Shown piece by piece: positions 8,657 through 18,357 of a stretch of DNA of 64,000 nucleotides; positions within the stretch are counted from its first letter, which is position 1; every line of letters starts with the position of its first letter. Made by a program: the position numbers and the translations under genes. A model generated the notes under the pieces. It was not told the origin of the DNA. It did not search any database and worked only from the letters and a program-made list of their open reading frames with translations. The DNA is from Lachnospiraceae bacterium NK4A144 (GTDB lineage Bacteria > Bacillota > Clostridia > Lachnospirales > Lachnospiraceae), in assembly GCA_000424365.1 (NCBI GenBank), contig AUJT01000009.1, positions 50,984 through 114,983 on the forward strand. Direction: 5' to 3'.

Positions 8657-10159
8657 ATGAATTATTTAGAACAGGCAAGAAAATACGAAGATAAATATTC
8701 AAAGACAATTTCAGATGAAGAACGCCCGCTGTATCACATTTCTCCGGCAATAGGATGGTTAAATGATCCTAACGGATTCTCCTGGTATAACGGAAAATAT
8801 CATCTTTTTTATCAATACATGCCCTATCAGACCCGCTGGTCACCTATGATGCACTGGGGACATGTGGAGTCAGCCGACCTCATCCATTGGGAGAGAAAAC
8901 CTGTGTTTATGGCCCCGGAAGCCGACTATGAGACAGGCTGTTACTCGGGCAGCGCCATTACAGCCCCCGACGGCAGCCACCTCATCATGTACACGGCACA
9001 TTACCAGAGTCTGCCGGATGAAGATGCGGAAAATCCCATCTTTGAAGAGTCTGTAGAAACACAGTGCATAATTAAAGGTGACGGAACAGAATATAAACGC
9101 CTTCCGGAAAATCCCGTCATAGGCACACACGATATGCCGGATGGCGGAAAAACCGCAGATTTCAGAGATCCCTGCATATGGTACGAGAACGGAGAATATT
9201 TCTGTGTTCTCGCTATTCGTATGCTAGAAACCAGTCTCGGTTCCATTGTGATCTATAAATCCGCCGATGCGATAAACTGGGAATATCGTGGTGTCTTAAT
9301 GAGAAACGACGGGCGCTTCGGTCAGATGTGGGAATGTCCTGATTTCTTTGAGCTGGATAAGAAAAGCGTACTTATCCTCTCTGCGACAGACGTGCAAAAT
9401 TTTGATCCATGTTTCAGAGGCGGGCACTGTACATATGCATTTATAGGCGATTATGACAAGATCGGGATGGATTTCAGAGATGACAGCTTCCAAAATCTGG
9501 ATCTCGGTTTTGATTTTTATGCTCCTCAGACCATGCTTACACCTGACGGCAGACGGATAATGATCGCCTGGATGGCAGATCCCGATAGTGCCAAATGCGC
9601 GCCAACAGGTTCTAAGTGGAACGGACAGATGACATTTCCCCGTGAGCTTCGCATAAAGGACGGACACCTGTACCAGCTTCCGATCCGTGAGATCGAAGAA
9701 TTTTACGATTCCGCAGTTTCCGCTGCCGGACAGGCGCAGGAAGAAACCTCCTTTGACGGAGTTCGCGGAAAAGCTGTAGACATAACCGTAGAAGCCGATG
9801 GAAAAGAGAAATATCTTAAAGACTTCTGCATGAAGTTTGCAGTAGATGATAAAGATCCGGACAGGAAATATGTATCCGTAGAATATGACGGTATAACAAA
9901 CCGCCTTATCGTCGACAGAAGTCATGCCGGAAGGACTGCGTCCATAGAAAACCGGCGTGAAGTTGAGATCAGAGGAGAAGACAACGGCAAAAAACTGAAA
10001 CTTCGTGTTCTACTTGACAGATTTTCCTTTGAAATATTTGTAAATGACGGAGCAGAGGTTCTTAGCGGAACCCTATATGAGAGCGATCCTTCCTGGGACG
10101 GGATCACCTTCAAAGCCCCTGACGCAGAACTGAACATCGTTTGTCTCACCTTGAGATAA
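8657..10159 (+). CDS. GH32 beta-fructosidase (sucrose/fructan hydrolase), first paralogue
   Basis: A 500-residue enzyme without a signal peptide, so it acts in the cytoplasm on imported sucrose or fructo-oligosaccharides. The GH32 five-blade propeller carries the nucleophile D37 in WLNDPNG, the RDP triad near 170-172 (FRDP), and the acid/base E226 in WECPDFF. A C-terminal beta-sandwich follows. The ATG at 8657 has GGAGGG nine bases upstream; a TTG at 8639 is in frame but lacks a ribosome site. It is about as long as SacA-type enzymes. A second GH32 is at 43770. Confidence 0.9.
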   Translation: MNYLEQARKYEDKYSKTISDEERPLYHISPAIGWLNDPNGFSWYNGKYHLFYQYMPYQTRWSPMMHWGHVESADLIHWERKPVFMAPEADYETGCYSGSAITAPDGSHLIMYTAHYQSLPDEDAENPIFEESVETQCIIKGDGTEYKRLPENPVIGTHDMPDGGKTADFRDPCIWYENGEYFCVLAIRMLETSLGSIVIYKSADAINWEYRGVLMRNDGRFGQMWECPDFFELDKKSVLILSATDVQNFDPCFRGGHCTYAFIGDYDKIGMDFRDDSFQNLDLGFDFYAPQTMLTPDGRRIMIAWMADPDSAKCAPTGSKWNGQMTFPRELRIKDGHLYQLPIREIEEFYDSAVSAAGQAQEETSFDGVRGKAVDITVEADGKEKYLKDFCMKFAVDDKDPDRKYVSVEYDGITNRLIVDRSHAGRTASIENRREVEIRGEDNGKKLKLRVLLDRFSFEIFVNDGAEVLSGTLYESDPSWDGITFKAPDAELNIVCLTLR

Positions 10160-10312
10160 CTTTTCTTAATAAAAACTACATATTTTCATATAATTTTCTT
10201 AATTGATAAACTCCTATTTTGCATGCTATTCTATCATTTGTATTAATTTTTATACATGACGACAGAGTCAAAAATAAGGAAAGTATAAAAAGGGAAAAAG
10301 GAGTTTATCAAA

Positions 10313-11692
10313 ATGAAAAAGAAGATTTTGGCAATTTTGCTTTCTTCCATGACTGTCATCTCTACTGCAGTAACTGCAGTCTCTCCGGCTATGGCACAGG
10401 AAGCATCGATCAGCTCAGAGTACACAAGCGGTGATTTCCAGATCAAAGAAGAAGACGGCGTTTGGTCTGTTGTAAAATACCTCGGCGATCCAAAGGCTAA
10501 AGAGGTCACTCTCCCGGACAACTACAACGGAAATAAGATCACAAAAGTCGGAGATGAGCTTTTCAAATACAATCATTATCTTACAAAGGTAACTATCCCC
10601 GGCAGTTATAAAGAGATCGGACACGACTGCTTCTTTGACTGTCAGCAGCTCACTACAGCAATTCTTTCTGACGGACTGGAGACCATTGGCAAGAATGCTT
10701 TCATGGGAAGCCACCTTGCATCCATCACAATCCCTGACAGCGTGACTACTCTCAGCCAAAGTGCCTTTCACCTCTGCAAAAACCTCAAAGAGGTGACTAT
10801 TCCTGCAAATGTCACAAGCATCGGCGATTATTGCTTTAACCTTTGTGGAGGTCTTGAAAAGGTTACTTTTGCAAGTAACGATAACCTCAAAACCCTCGGT
10901 GGTCAGAGCTTTGCACAGTGCAAATCTTTGAAATCCATAAAGATCCCTACAAGCGTTACTGAATTAGGCTATGGTTCTTTCGCACACTGCGAAGCACTTG
11001 AAACTGCGGATATCACATCAAAGATCACAGAAATCGATGTCTGCATGTTTGAAGACTGCACATCATTAAAGAGCGTATATATTCCTGCAAGTGTAAAAAA
11101 GATCGGTTCCAGCGTTTTTGGCGGTGACACCGCTCTCACCGACATTTACTTTGCAGGCAGCAAGGGAAAATGGAAGAAGATCGATAAGGATAAAGTAAAT
11201 AACGAACCTCTTGAAAAGGCAACTATCCATTACAACGCTTCCGGCGCAGAAGAGAGCGTAAATTACAGCATCAGCTATAATTCCGTGATCACTTTTGGTG
11301 GAAAGAAAGTTACTGCTGAGGACTTCGGTGATATCACGATCAGCTGCAATAACACTACTTACAAGGCTGTAAAGATCCGTGCAAATAAGAAGCTGAATAA
11401 ATTCCAGATCACAGCTATCTCACCCAAGAATGCTAAGCTTCTGAAAGCTTTAAGAAATGGAACCAAAAAGGCTTCAGGCCTTCCTTACACAGTAGTACCT
11501 TACACAGTAAGCAACAATTCACCTGTGACAGTTAAGATGGGTAAGGACAATTCATTAAAGCGCGTATCCATCAAGCTCAAGAACAAGAACTACAAGTGTG
11601 CCAAGACAGACTATGACTGGTCTGCAGAAACTAAGGTGATCACCTTTAAGGGCACAAACTTCAAGGGTTCCTATACAGTAAGCGGTAACTAA
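10313..11692 (+). CDS. Secreted leucine-rich-repeat (BspA/LRR_5) protein
   Basis: A 459-residue exported protein. A signal peptide (about 1-28) ends near PAMAQ. Repeats of the LRR_5 type run from about residue 55 to 300, with recurring units such as KVTIPGSYKEIG, SITIPDSVTTL and EVTIPANVTSIG. The C-terminal 150 residues are lysine-rich and beta-like, perhaps a wall-binding or Ig-like part; no LPXTG motif is present. Such proteins are often adhesins or glycan-interacting surface proteins. AAAGGAG precedes the ATG, and a terminator follows. Confidence 0.85.
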   Translation: MKKKILAILLSSMTVISTAVTAVSPAMAQEASISSEYTSGDFQIKEEDGVWSVVKYLGDPKAKEVTLPDNYNGNKITKVGDELFKYNHYLTKVTIPGSYKEIGHDCFFDCQQLTTAILSDGLETIGKNAFMGSHLASITIPDSVTTLSQSAFHLCKNLKEVTIPANVTSIGDYCFNLCGGLEKVTFASNDNLKTLGGQSFAQCKSLKSIKIPTSVTELGYGSFAHCEALETADITSKITEIDVCMFEDCTSLKSVYIPASVKKIGSSVFGGDTALTDIYFAGSKGKWKKIDKDKVNNEPLEKATIHYNASGAEESVNYSISYNSVITFGGKKVTAEDFGDITISCNNTTYKAVKIRANKKLNKFQITAISPKNAKLLKALRNGTKKASGLPYTVVPYTVSNNSPVTVKMGKDNSLKRVSIKLKNKNYKCAKTDYDWSAETKVITFKGTNFKGSYTVSGN

Positions 11693-11712
11693 ACCGCAGC
11701 CCAATGCATGTA

Positions 11713-11766
11713 ATAAACAGGCAGCCTATTCACTTTTATGGTGAGTAAGGGCTGCCTGTTTTTTCT
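11713..11766. terminator. Bidirectional hairpin terminator
   Basis: AAACAGGCAGCC (11715-11726) pairs with GGCTGCCTGTTT (11750-11761), followed by a T run. It separates the LRR gene from the convergent ABC permease. A hairpin with a similar GCTGCCTG arm occurs at 31440-31480. Confidence 0.92.
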
Positions 11767-11778
11767 ACATCGAACGCA

Positions 11779-14355
11779 TCACACTGCGTCTTCTTTTAGT
11801 GCTTCTATGATGTTGTCATCTTTTATCTTGTTTATGCTCAATGCCATACTGAGGCCTACGATCGCAAAGACTCCTATAGTGACCGCTGCGTACATGATAA
11901 GGTCCGGTGTAAATGTATATAGTTTGTTATCAAAAGCTCTGTACATCAGGAAACTTAAGAAGAGCGACACCGGTAGTCCAAAGCTTAGTGCTCTGACACC
12001 ATACAGAAATGTCTCCAGTCTTATCATCTTCTTAAAGCCTCCGCTCGCCATTCCGACAGATTTGTACATTGCAAATTCCTTACGCCTAAGGAGTACTCCT
12101 GTCGAAATAGTATTGATGATATTTGCAACAGCAATGAGAGTCAGAAGTGTCGCAAAGCCATACATAACAGTTTTAAGTATCAGCGTAACCGTCTTTGTGA
12201 TCGCCAGCATTCCTGTCATATCAGTACAACTGTAATTCGTATACCCCTCTTCTTCCATCATGGTATAGATCTTTTCATTAAGTTCCTTTGGTACAGCTGT
12301 CTCAACACCCAGATCATAAGTCAGCTTTTCCTCAGGAACTGTTTCTCTCGCTTTTTCATGAAAGAACGAATCCGGCACAAATACAGCTACTGTTCCCTTT
12401 GGCATCAGGTCAAAAACATAATTTTTCGGATCATACTTTACAAAGTCTCCTATCTCAACTGCAGGGAAATTTCCCTCCGGCTTATCATAGTGAAGGCTCT
12501 GTCCTATTATTCCTGTATTAAAAACATTATCCATGCCTTTCTCATGCCTGAGATTATTCAAAAGGACACCTCGAAGTGTATCACCGAAATACTTATCCTC
12601 AGATAATCCATTGTTTTTCAGAAGTTTGCGAAAATCCGCATCGTCTATAACTGTAAGCAGCATCCCATCTATCTGCAATTTTTTGTAATCATCTGTCAAA
12701 AACTCAGGATTCGCTATATCCGTATTTGCCGCATACAGATTTTTCTCAGGATAATCCTTAAAGAGATACTCGATAGACTCTGCGCAGAATAACTTGTCCA
12801 CGCCATCCATCCGGCTTAGATCATCTCTGAGCTTCTCACCCTTTGAAAGCTCGCAGGTGGCAATTAGCTGATACGGAAGGTCAATGTCGTAGCTATTGGC
12901 GCTCTCTATGGAATTGCACAGGTAATCTATCGTCAGGAATAATACGATGGATACAGCGATAGTAACTGTTATGACTGTTCCCTTTATCCCATTTCTCTTG
13001 ATATTTTTGTATGCCAGCTCTCCTTCATAGCCAAAGAGCTTATGAACGACCGGGTTTACACGCAGTTTCCTTGCCCTGACCTTTATCGTATTACTCTCTC
13101 TCAGCGCATCGATCGGCATGATCTTTGAAGCCTTTAGAGCGGGCACAAGAACTGATATCCAGATGGTAAACGCAGAGCAAAGGATTATAGCGCATATTAC
13201 CCAGGGTGCGCATATGATAGGTATGCTGCCTCTCATCCCTTCCGCTCCGACCAGCATATCCGTAGCCAGTATCCTTGAACCCAGTACAGATAACGTGATA
13301 CGGGTTCCTATATATCCAAATAGGAGTCCCAAAGGAATCCCAATGACGCCCAGTATAAGTCCTTCACAATAGATGGAGGTTCTTTTTTGCCTCCCAGTGG
13401 CGCCCACACTTGCCAGCATCCCGAGATATCGCATCCTCTCCGTAAGCGACATCCCGATAGAATTTACTATCAGTATTACAGAAGTGATCACTACTATAAT
13501 GAGACCTATGCCCAGCATGATAAAAAATCCTCTGTAATCTCCGCCACTGCCTTCAAAAGCAAACACGCTTACGAGATACTCTGTATTAAGCTCATATTTA
13601 GATATTCCATACTTCTCTATGATGGACTTTAACTGCTTTATTGCTGTATGGTCACAGTTTTTAAGCATGATCCTTACTTCTGTGTTTTCTTTTACCGGAC
13701 AATAGGAATCCTCCATACCGCGGAGAATATCCCATCCCCCAGTCGGCTTATTTCCGTGAAGGATGGCTGTCACTATGCAGCTGTCAGTGGATTTCACAAT
13801 AAATTTCTCATCAGAGCGATAGCTTCCGCCTATGATCAGAGGCTTGTCTTTTTCATCCATCACATATCTGTAGCCCTGATCAAATGTAAGAGTGTCACCA
13901 ACTTTCAAATTGAGTCCGTTGTCCTTCAGAAACTCTTCTTCCACCGCTATTTCACCGGAGTTTTTTGGAAGAGTTCCCTCATAACCTGTTACAACTTGCA
14001 GGGTATAATATGCGTTGTCAGCATGCTCTATATTTCCGACCTCGAATCGGGCACCCTTTCCGCTGTTTACCCGCACTCCGCTGATCTCCGGACTTCTCTC
14101 ACAGACACCTGCTGTCGCTATTCTTTTATCACTCTTTATATCTGCAATCTGGCTTTCCGTAACCTCTGTAAAGCAAGCCTGCGCGTAACCGTCCTGCTGT
14201 GTAGAAATAAATCCTACAAACTTAAAAACTGAAAACACTCCTAAAAGGATCGCTCCGATAAGTGCCGTCGCTGTAGCGATACCGAGGATCGTGACGATAG
14301 ACCTCTTTTTGTTCCCAAGCAGATGCCTCATGGTGAGTTTGGCGATTATCTTCAT
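11779..14355 (-). CDS. ABC transporter permease, double FtsX domain
   Basis: An 858-residue membrane protein. An N-terminal membrane helix (about 20-45) is followed by a large extracytoplasmic segment, a first FtsX core (about 270-400, three helices), a second extracytoplasmic segment (about 455-720), and a second FtsX core near the C-terminus. This is the MacB/LolC-like plan of exporters that move lipids, peptides or drugs. Its start overlaps the stop of the ATPase gene by 4 bases (ATGA type), so the two are translationally coupled. The linked two-component genes suggest it responds to a cell-envelope stress. Confidence 0.88.
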   Translation of the reverse strand: MKIIAKLTMRHLLGNKKRSIVTILGIATATALIGAILLGVFSVFKFVGFISTQQDGYAQACFTEVTESQIADIKSDKRIATAGVCERSPEISGVRVNSGKGARFEVGNIEHADNAYYTLQVVTGYEGTLPKNSGEIAVEEEFLKDNGLNLKVGDTLTFDQGYRYVMDEKDKPLIIGGSYRSDEKFIVKSTDSCIVTAILHGNKPTGGWDILRGMEDSYCPVKENTEVRIMLKNCDHTAIKQLKSIIEKYGISKYELNTEYLVSVFAFEGSGGDYRGFFIMLGIGLIIVVITSVILIVNSIGMSLTERMRYLGMLASVGATGRQKRTSIYCEGLILGVIGIPLGLLFGYIGTRITLSVLGSRILATDMLVGAEGMRGSIPIICAPWVICAIILCSAFTIWISVLVPALKASKIMPIDALRESNTIKVRARKLRVNPVVHKLFGYEGELAYKNIKRNGIKGTVITVTIAVSIVLFLTIDYLCNSIESANSYDIDLPYQLIATCELSKGEKLRDDLSRMDGVDKLFCAESIEYLFKDYPEKNLYAANTDIANPEFLTDDYKKLQIDGMLLTVIDDADFRKLLKNNGLSEDKYFGDTLRGVLLNNLRHEKGMDNVFNTGIIGQSLHYDKPEGNFPAVEIGDFVKYDPKNYVFDLMPKGTVAVFVPDSFFHEKARETVPEEKLTYDLGVETAVPKELNEKIYTMMEEEGYTNYSCTDMTGMLAITKTVTLILKTVMYGFATLLTLIAVANIINTISTGVLLRRKEFAMYKSVGMASGGFKKMIRLETFLYGVRALSFGLPVSLFLSFLMYRAFDNKLYTFTPDLIMYAAVTIGVFAIVGLSMALSINKIKDDNIIEALKEDAV

Positions 14356-15047
14356 GATGCCATGACCCCCAATCTCTTTGAATCTCTGGTGATCATTCCG
14401 TCCTCTATGGTGATCACGCGGTCTGCAGCGAGCGCGATCCGCTCGTCATGAGTAATGATGATGACCGTCTGATTATTTTCCCTGTTAAATTTCCTTAGAA
14501 GTGTGATGATCTCCTTACTGTTTTCAGAGTCAAGGTTTCCTGTCGGCTCATCAGCAAGGAGCAGTGCCGGATGATTCATGAGTGCGCGTCCGATCGACAC
14601 TCTCTGCTGCTGTCCGCCTGACAGCTGGTTTGGCAGATGCTTAAGTCTTTCCTTTAATCCGAGTTTTTCCACCAGATCTTTCAGCAGTGCCCTGTCCGGC
14701 TTTCTGTCATCGAGGAGAAGCGGAAGTGTCATATTTTCTTCTACATTCAAAATAGGGATGAGATTATAAAACTGATATATGAGACCGATATTTCTCCTGC
14801 GGAAGATCGCGAGCTTTGTCTCATTAAGCTCACCTATATTTGTTCCGGCTATGTTTACGATTCCTGTCGTCGGGACATCAACCCCTCCGAGTATATGCAT
14901 GAGTGTTGATTTTCCCGAACCGGATGGTCCTACTATCGCAACGAATTCTCCCTGTTCTACGTCAAAAGATACGTTTCTCAGTGCATCGACTTTTGTTTCT
15001 CCCTCGCCGTATATCTTGCAGAGATTTTTGATTTCCAAAATCTTCAT
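14352..15047 (-). CDS. ABC transporter ATP-binding protein (MacB/LolD type)
   Basis: A 231-residue ATPase. Walker A GPSGSGKS is at residues 40-47, the signature LSGGQQQR in the middle, Walker B with LLADEPTGNLDS, and the H-loop in IIITHDERIA. It powers the downstream FtsX-type permease, with which it overlaps by 4 bases. A GGAAT-type ribosome site precedes the ATG. The subfamily is involved in export, not import, which fits the lack of a binding-protein gene here. Confidence 0.92.
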   Translation of the reverse strand: MKILEIKNLCKIYGEGETKVDALRNVSFDVEQGEFVAIVGPSGSGKSTLMHILGGVDVPTTGIVNIAGTNIGELNETKLAIFRRRNIGLIYQFYNLIPILNVEENMTLPLLLDDRKPDRALLKDLVEKLGLKERLKHLPNQLSGGQQQRVSIGRALMNHPALLLADEPTGNLDSENSKEIITLLRKFNRENNQTVIIITHDERIALAADRVITIEDGMITRDSKRLGVMAS

Positions 15048-15233
15048 GTAACTATTCCTTTCTCATGTAAGCGGCACCTGCGTACTGCCGTCTCTTTACT
15101 CTGAGAACAGATTACATTTCCCACCTTACTTTCCGGTGACTTTTTTATTACAATTTTGTCACTTTACTTTTTGCTTCTTACTATTAACACGAATTGTTTC
15201 ACTTATCTCGAAGCTCATACAATCCTATTAGTG

Positions 15234-16238
15234 TCAGATGATCGTCTTATAAAACCTTATGCAAAATTTCGTTCCTTTTCCTACTGTACTATCAACCACT
15301 ATGTCTCCTTTTTGGCTCGTAATCACTGACTTTGCGAGAGCTAGTCCGATCCCTACACTGTCTTTTCCGGAGTTTTTGCCTTTATAAAATCGCTCAAATA
15401 TATGCGGCAGGTCACTTTCTTCTATCCCACATCCGGTATCCTCGATCGATATTTCTTTATAAATATTTGTCTCATCTATTGATATAGTGAGCGTATCTCC
15501 GCTATCCATATGCTCTATGCAGTTTTTAACAATGTTCTGGATCGCTTCTGTAGTCCAGTTTTTATCGCACTTAATAGAAATATCCGAAAGCCTCTGCGCA
15601 TACTTTATATTCTTTAATTCCATCAGTACTTCAAAGGATTTCATCGTCTCCTCGATCATAGCTTTTGCCTGCACTTCTTCTGCCTTCATGGTTATCGTTC
15701 CGGCATCTATCTTTGAGAGTTTTAAGAGAGTCTGTATGAGCCAGTTCATCCTGTCTAACTGCTTTGACTGGGTTCTTAGAAACTCTGCTCTTTTTTCCGT
15801 ATCATCTTCTGATTCCAGCAGGTCATTCATGACCATCATGGATGTCAGCGGAGTTTTCAGCTGATGACTGATATCTGCTATCGCATCTGCCAGAGCTTTC
15901 TTGTCTTTAGATAAGAGTTCTTTCTGATATTTAAGGGTAGTCGTGACTTTGTAGATATTTGTCTTTAGTATCGACAATTCCCCCTCTTCCTGATCAAGTA
16001 TATTTGGTGCTTCTCCACCTGAGAGAACCTTTGTGAGATATGAATTAAGTGCCTGTATATCAGCCATCCTGCGATATGTGGTAACTGTAAATACAGCGCT
16101 TAGGCTCACTCCGAGGAGCAGTATCAGCACCGCCGCTGCCACTCCGTCAAAAATAAATCCGCATACAGAAGCAGCAACCGTAAATAAGGTTGCTGCAATG
16201 ATCATTTTATTGAGTTCTTTGTTATTTATAATAAGCAT
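15234..16238 (-). CDS. Sensor histidine kinase
   Basis: A 334-residue membrane kinase. Two helices (about 11-30 and 33-53) are separated by only a few residues, so it has almost no extracellular sensor, as in intramembrane-sensing kinases. The phospho-acceptor is H125 in DISHQLKTP. The N box is AIQNIVKNCIEH and the G boxes are EDTGCGI and VGIGLALAKS. It lies 12 bases downstream of its response regulator. A short sensor next to an FtsX-type exporter suggests that the transporter itself may act as the sensor, as in Bce-like modules; this is inference. Confidence 0.9.
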   Translation of the reverse strand: MLIINNKELNKMIIAATLFTVAASVCGFIFDGVAAAVLILLLGVSLSAVFTVTTYRRMADIQALNSYLTKVLSGGEAPNILDQEEGELSILKTNIYKVTTTLKYQKELLSKDKKALADAIADISHQLKTPLTSMMVMNDLLESEDDTEKRAEFLRTQSKQLDRMNWLIQTLLKLSKIDAGTITMKAEEVQAKAMIEETMKSFEVLMELKNIKYAQRLSDISIKCDKNWTTEAIQNIVKNCIEHMDSGDTLTISIDETNIYKEISIEDTGCGIEESDLPHIFERFYKGKNSGKDSVGIGLALAKSVITSQKGDIVVDSTVGKGTKFCIRFYKTII

Positions 16239-16250
16239 GATATTTAACCG

Positions 16251-16964
16251 TTACGCCTTTTCTACAATGTATCCCATGCCCCGGACTGTTTTTATGATCT
16301 CGGGTTCTGACGGGTTCTTCTCTATCTTATCACGAAGTCTCTTGATATAAACCGTAAGCGTATTGTCATTTACAAAGTCACCACTCACGTCCCACATATT
16401 TTCGAGGAGCTGATTTCTCGTCATGACATTTCCCCGATTATTGCAAAAAGAAAGAAGCAGACGATATTCAAGCGCAGTTAACTCCACAGGTTCTTCCGTA
16501 CCGGTTTTGTCATTTACTACTGCGACTTTCGCTTCATTCGTATAAATGCGGAGATTCTTTACCGTTAAGATTCCCTCTGTTTCAGCCGATGCCTTATTCT
16601 CCGTGCGTCCGCTTCTCCGAAGCACCGTTCTGATCCGTGCCATCAGCTCATTTATCCTGAAAGGCTTGCAGATATAGTCATCAGCTCCCATTTCCAGTCC
16701 CATTACCACGTTTACTTCCGCATCATTGGCTGTTAGAAATATTACGGGAACATCCTCTTTTTCTTTTATAAATTTACATACATCATACCCGTTTCCATCC
16801 GGCAGATTTATGTCCAAGATACACAGATCAAAAAATCCGCTCTTCCACGATGAAACCGCATCACTCACGGATTTCCCGAGTACAACGCTGTATCCTTCCT
16901 TTTCAAGGGAATACTTAAGTCCCATCCCTATTGCTTCATCATCTTCGATTAAAAATATATTCAT
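16251..16964 (-). CDS. OmpR/PhoB-family response regulator
   Basis: A 237-residue regulator. The receiver domain has the acidic pair E7/D8/D9 (LIEDDE) and the phospho-acceptor D51 in ILDINLPDGNG. The C-terminal winged helix ends in the recognition region YIKRLRDKIEKNPSEPEIIK. The ATG at 16964 has GGAGA upstream; a longer frame (16988) has no ribosome site. It is the first gene of a four-gene unit (regulator, kinase, ATPase, permease). A truncated copy of the first 34 residues lies at 29603-29779. Confidence 0.92.
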   Translation of the reverse strand: MNIFLIEDDEAIGMGLKYSLEKEGYSVVLGKSVSDAVSSWKSGFFDLCILDINLPDGNGYDVCKFIKEKEDVPVIFLTANDAEVNVVMGLEMGADDYICKPFRINELMARIRTVLRRSGRTENKASAETEGILTVKNLRIYTNEAKVAVVNDKTGTEEPVELTALEYRLLLSFCNNRGNVMTRNQLLENMWDVSGDFVNDNTLTVYIKRLRDKIEKNPSEPEIIKTVRGMGYIVEKA

Positions 16965-17248
16965 CAGGGTTCTCCATGTTTCTCCCAAGTTTTTTACGGG
17001 AATAAAACCGCATATCTACATCATACACATTTTTGCACATGAGTCAGTAGTATCTTTTATAAAATTCCCAGAAGTTAAAATCTTGACTATCACATCAAAC
17101 CATAGTAAATTAATTGAGCTGACCACGAGGTCACGCATCTAATGTGAATGTTCATTTCACATCTTTCCCTTTTTATTTTATGTGATAGTATTAATGTAGT
17201 AAGGGTCATTTTCTCATTCTTTCTGCATTAATGCGGAAAGGATTTTAT

Positions 17249-18184
17249 TTGAAAAAAGCAAACATCCAGTATTTATTCAGACGGTTCCGTCTCCCCTGGA
17301 TAAATAGAAGCTACAAGGACAGCACATTTAAGCTCTTCTTTAATGACAAAAAGGCTCTGTTAGAGCTTTACAATGCCATTAACGAAACGGATTACCATGA
17401 TCCTGATGATCTAATAGTCAATACTCTTGATAATGCTATTTTTATGGGAATGGTAAATGATCTGTCCTTCATCATCGACACAACGCTTAACATCTACGAG
17501 CATCAGTCAACTAAGTGTCCAAACATGCCTCTAAGGGCTCTGTTCTATTCAAGCAAGCTGTATGCCCAGATTGTCGATGAAAAGTTTCTTTACAGCAGTA
17601 CGATTCATAGTATCCCGGAGCCTCACTTTGTTGTGTTTTACAACGGTGTTGATGAACTGCCGGAAACAAGTATCTACAATCTCTCTGATATGTACGACAG
17701 ATGTTCCGAGGATCCGGATTTGGAACTCAAGGTCCATATCGTAAATATAAACCTTGGTAAAAATAAAAAACTGGTCGAGAGCTGCAAAAAGCTTCATGGA
17801 TACTCAGTTTATGTAGCAAAGATCCGTGAATACTCAGCTACCATGCCCACGTCAGAAGCCGTTGCAAATGCTATAAACTACTGCATCAAACATGACATAC
17901 TTCGTGACTTTTTCCTAAAAGAAAGGAAGGCTATCACTATGGTAAGTTTATTTGAATATGATCAAGCCGGACACATGGAACTTATACGAGACGAAGCGCA
18001 TGAACAGGGACGTATCGAAGGTCTCATGGAAGGTCGCCAAGAAGGACAATCCGAGGAAAGGCTTCATATGTTAAAAACTTTTCTCGCGAACGGCGGTACT
18101 CCTGAGATGGCAAAAAATATGCTTAAAGTGACCGATGAACAGATTACCGAAGCATTAAAAAACAAAGCTGATAAAGACATTTGA
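17249..18184 (+). CDS. Rpn/PD-(D/E)XK nuclease-family putative transposase
   Basis: About 311 residues. The N-terminus carries SYKDSTFKLFFNDKKALLEL, then LSFIIDTTLNIYEHQS, in which the D and the ExQ form the nuclease core of Rpn (recombination-promoting nuclease) proteins. The C-terminal tail is rich in Glu/Gln/Gly (EGRQEGQSEERL), as is usual in this family. These proteins cut DNA and promote RecA-independent recombination. An ATG exists at 17231 without a ribosome site; the TTG at 17249 has GGAAAGG six bases upstream and is preferred. Confidence 0.8.
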   Translation: MKKANIQYLFRRFRLPWINRSYKDSTFKLFFNDKKALLELYNAINETDYHDPDDLIVNTLDNAIFMGMVNDLSFIIDTTLNIYEHQSTKCPNMPLRALFYSSKLYAQIVDEKFLYSSTIHSIPEPHFVVFYNGVDELPETSIYNLSDMYDRCSEDPDLELKVHIVNINLGKNKKLVESCKKLHGYSVYVAKIREYSATMPTSEAVANAINYCIKHDILRDFFLKERKAITMVSLFEYDQAGHMELIRDEAHEQGRIEGLMEGRQEGQSEERLHMLKTFLANGGTPEMAKNMLKVTDEQITEALKNKADKDI

Positions 18185-18297
18185 AATTTTACATTAACCT
18201 AAAAATTTCTGTGATCTAACACACCCCCGTGTACGATTCTCTCGGAAATGTAATCAATATTGACCACTCTAAAAATAGTGTATGATAAAAAAATATT

Positions 18298-18332
18298 CAG
18301 GCGGTGCCGTTTTTATTTACTGGCACCGCCTG
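18298..18332 (-). terminator. Hairpin terminator
   Basis: AGGCGGTGCC (18299-18308) pairs with GGCACCGCCT (18322-18331). On the minus strand it is followed by a T-rich run, so it ends the lipoprotein gene at 18358. Confidence 0.88.
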
Positions 18333-18357
18333 TCTACATACACTCAACATTTCTTAT

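Noticed and set aside
9296..9925. 209-codon frame opposite the GH32 gene
   Set aside because: A shadow of a well-supported GH32 gene on the other strand; no ribosome site or domain.
11738..12235. 165-codon frame opposite the ABC permease
   Set aside because: Lies antisense to a clear FtsX-domain gene and starts within the terminator hairpin.
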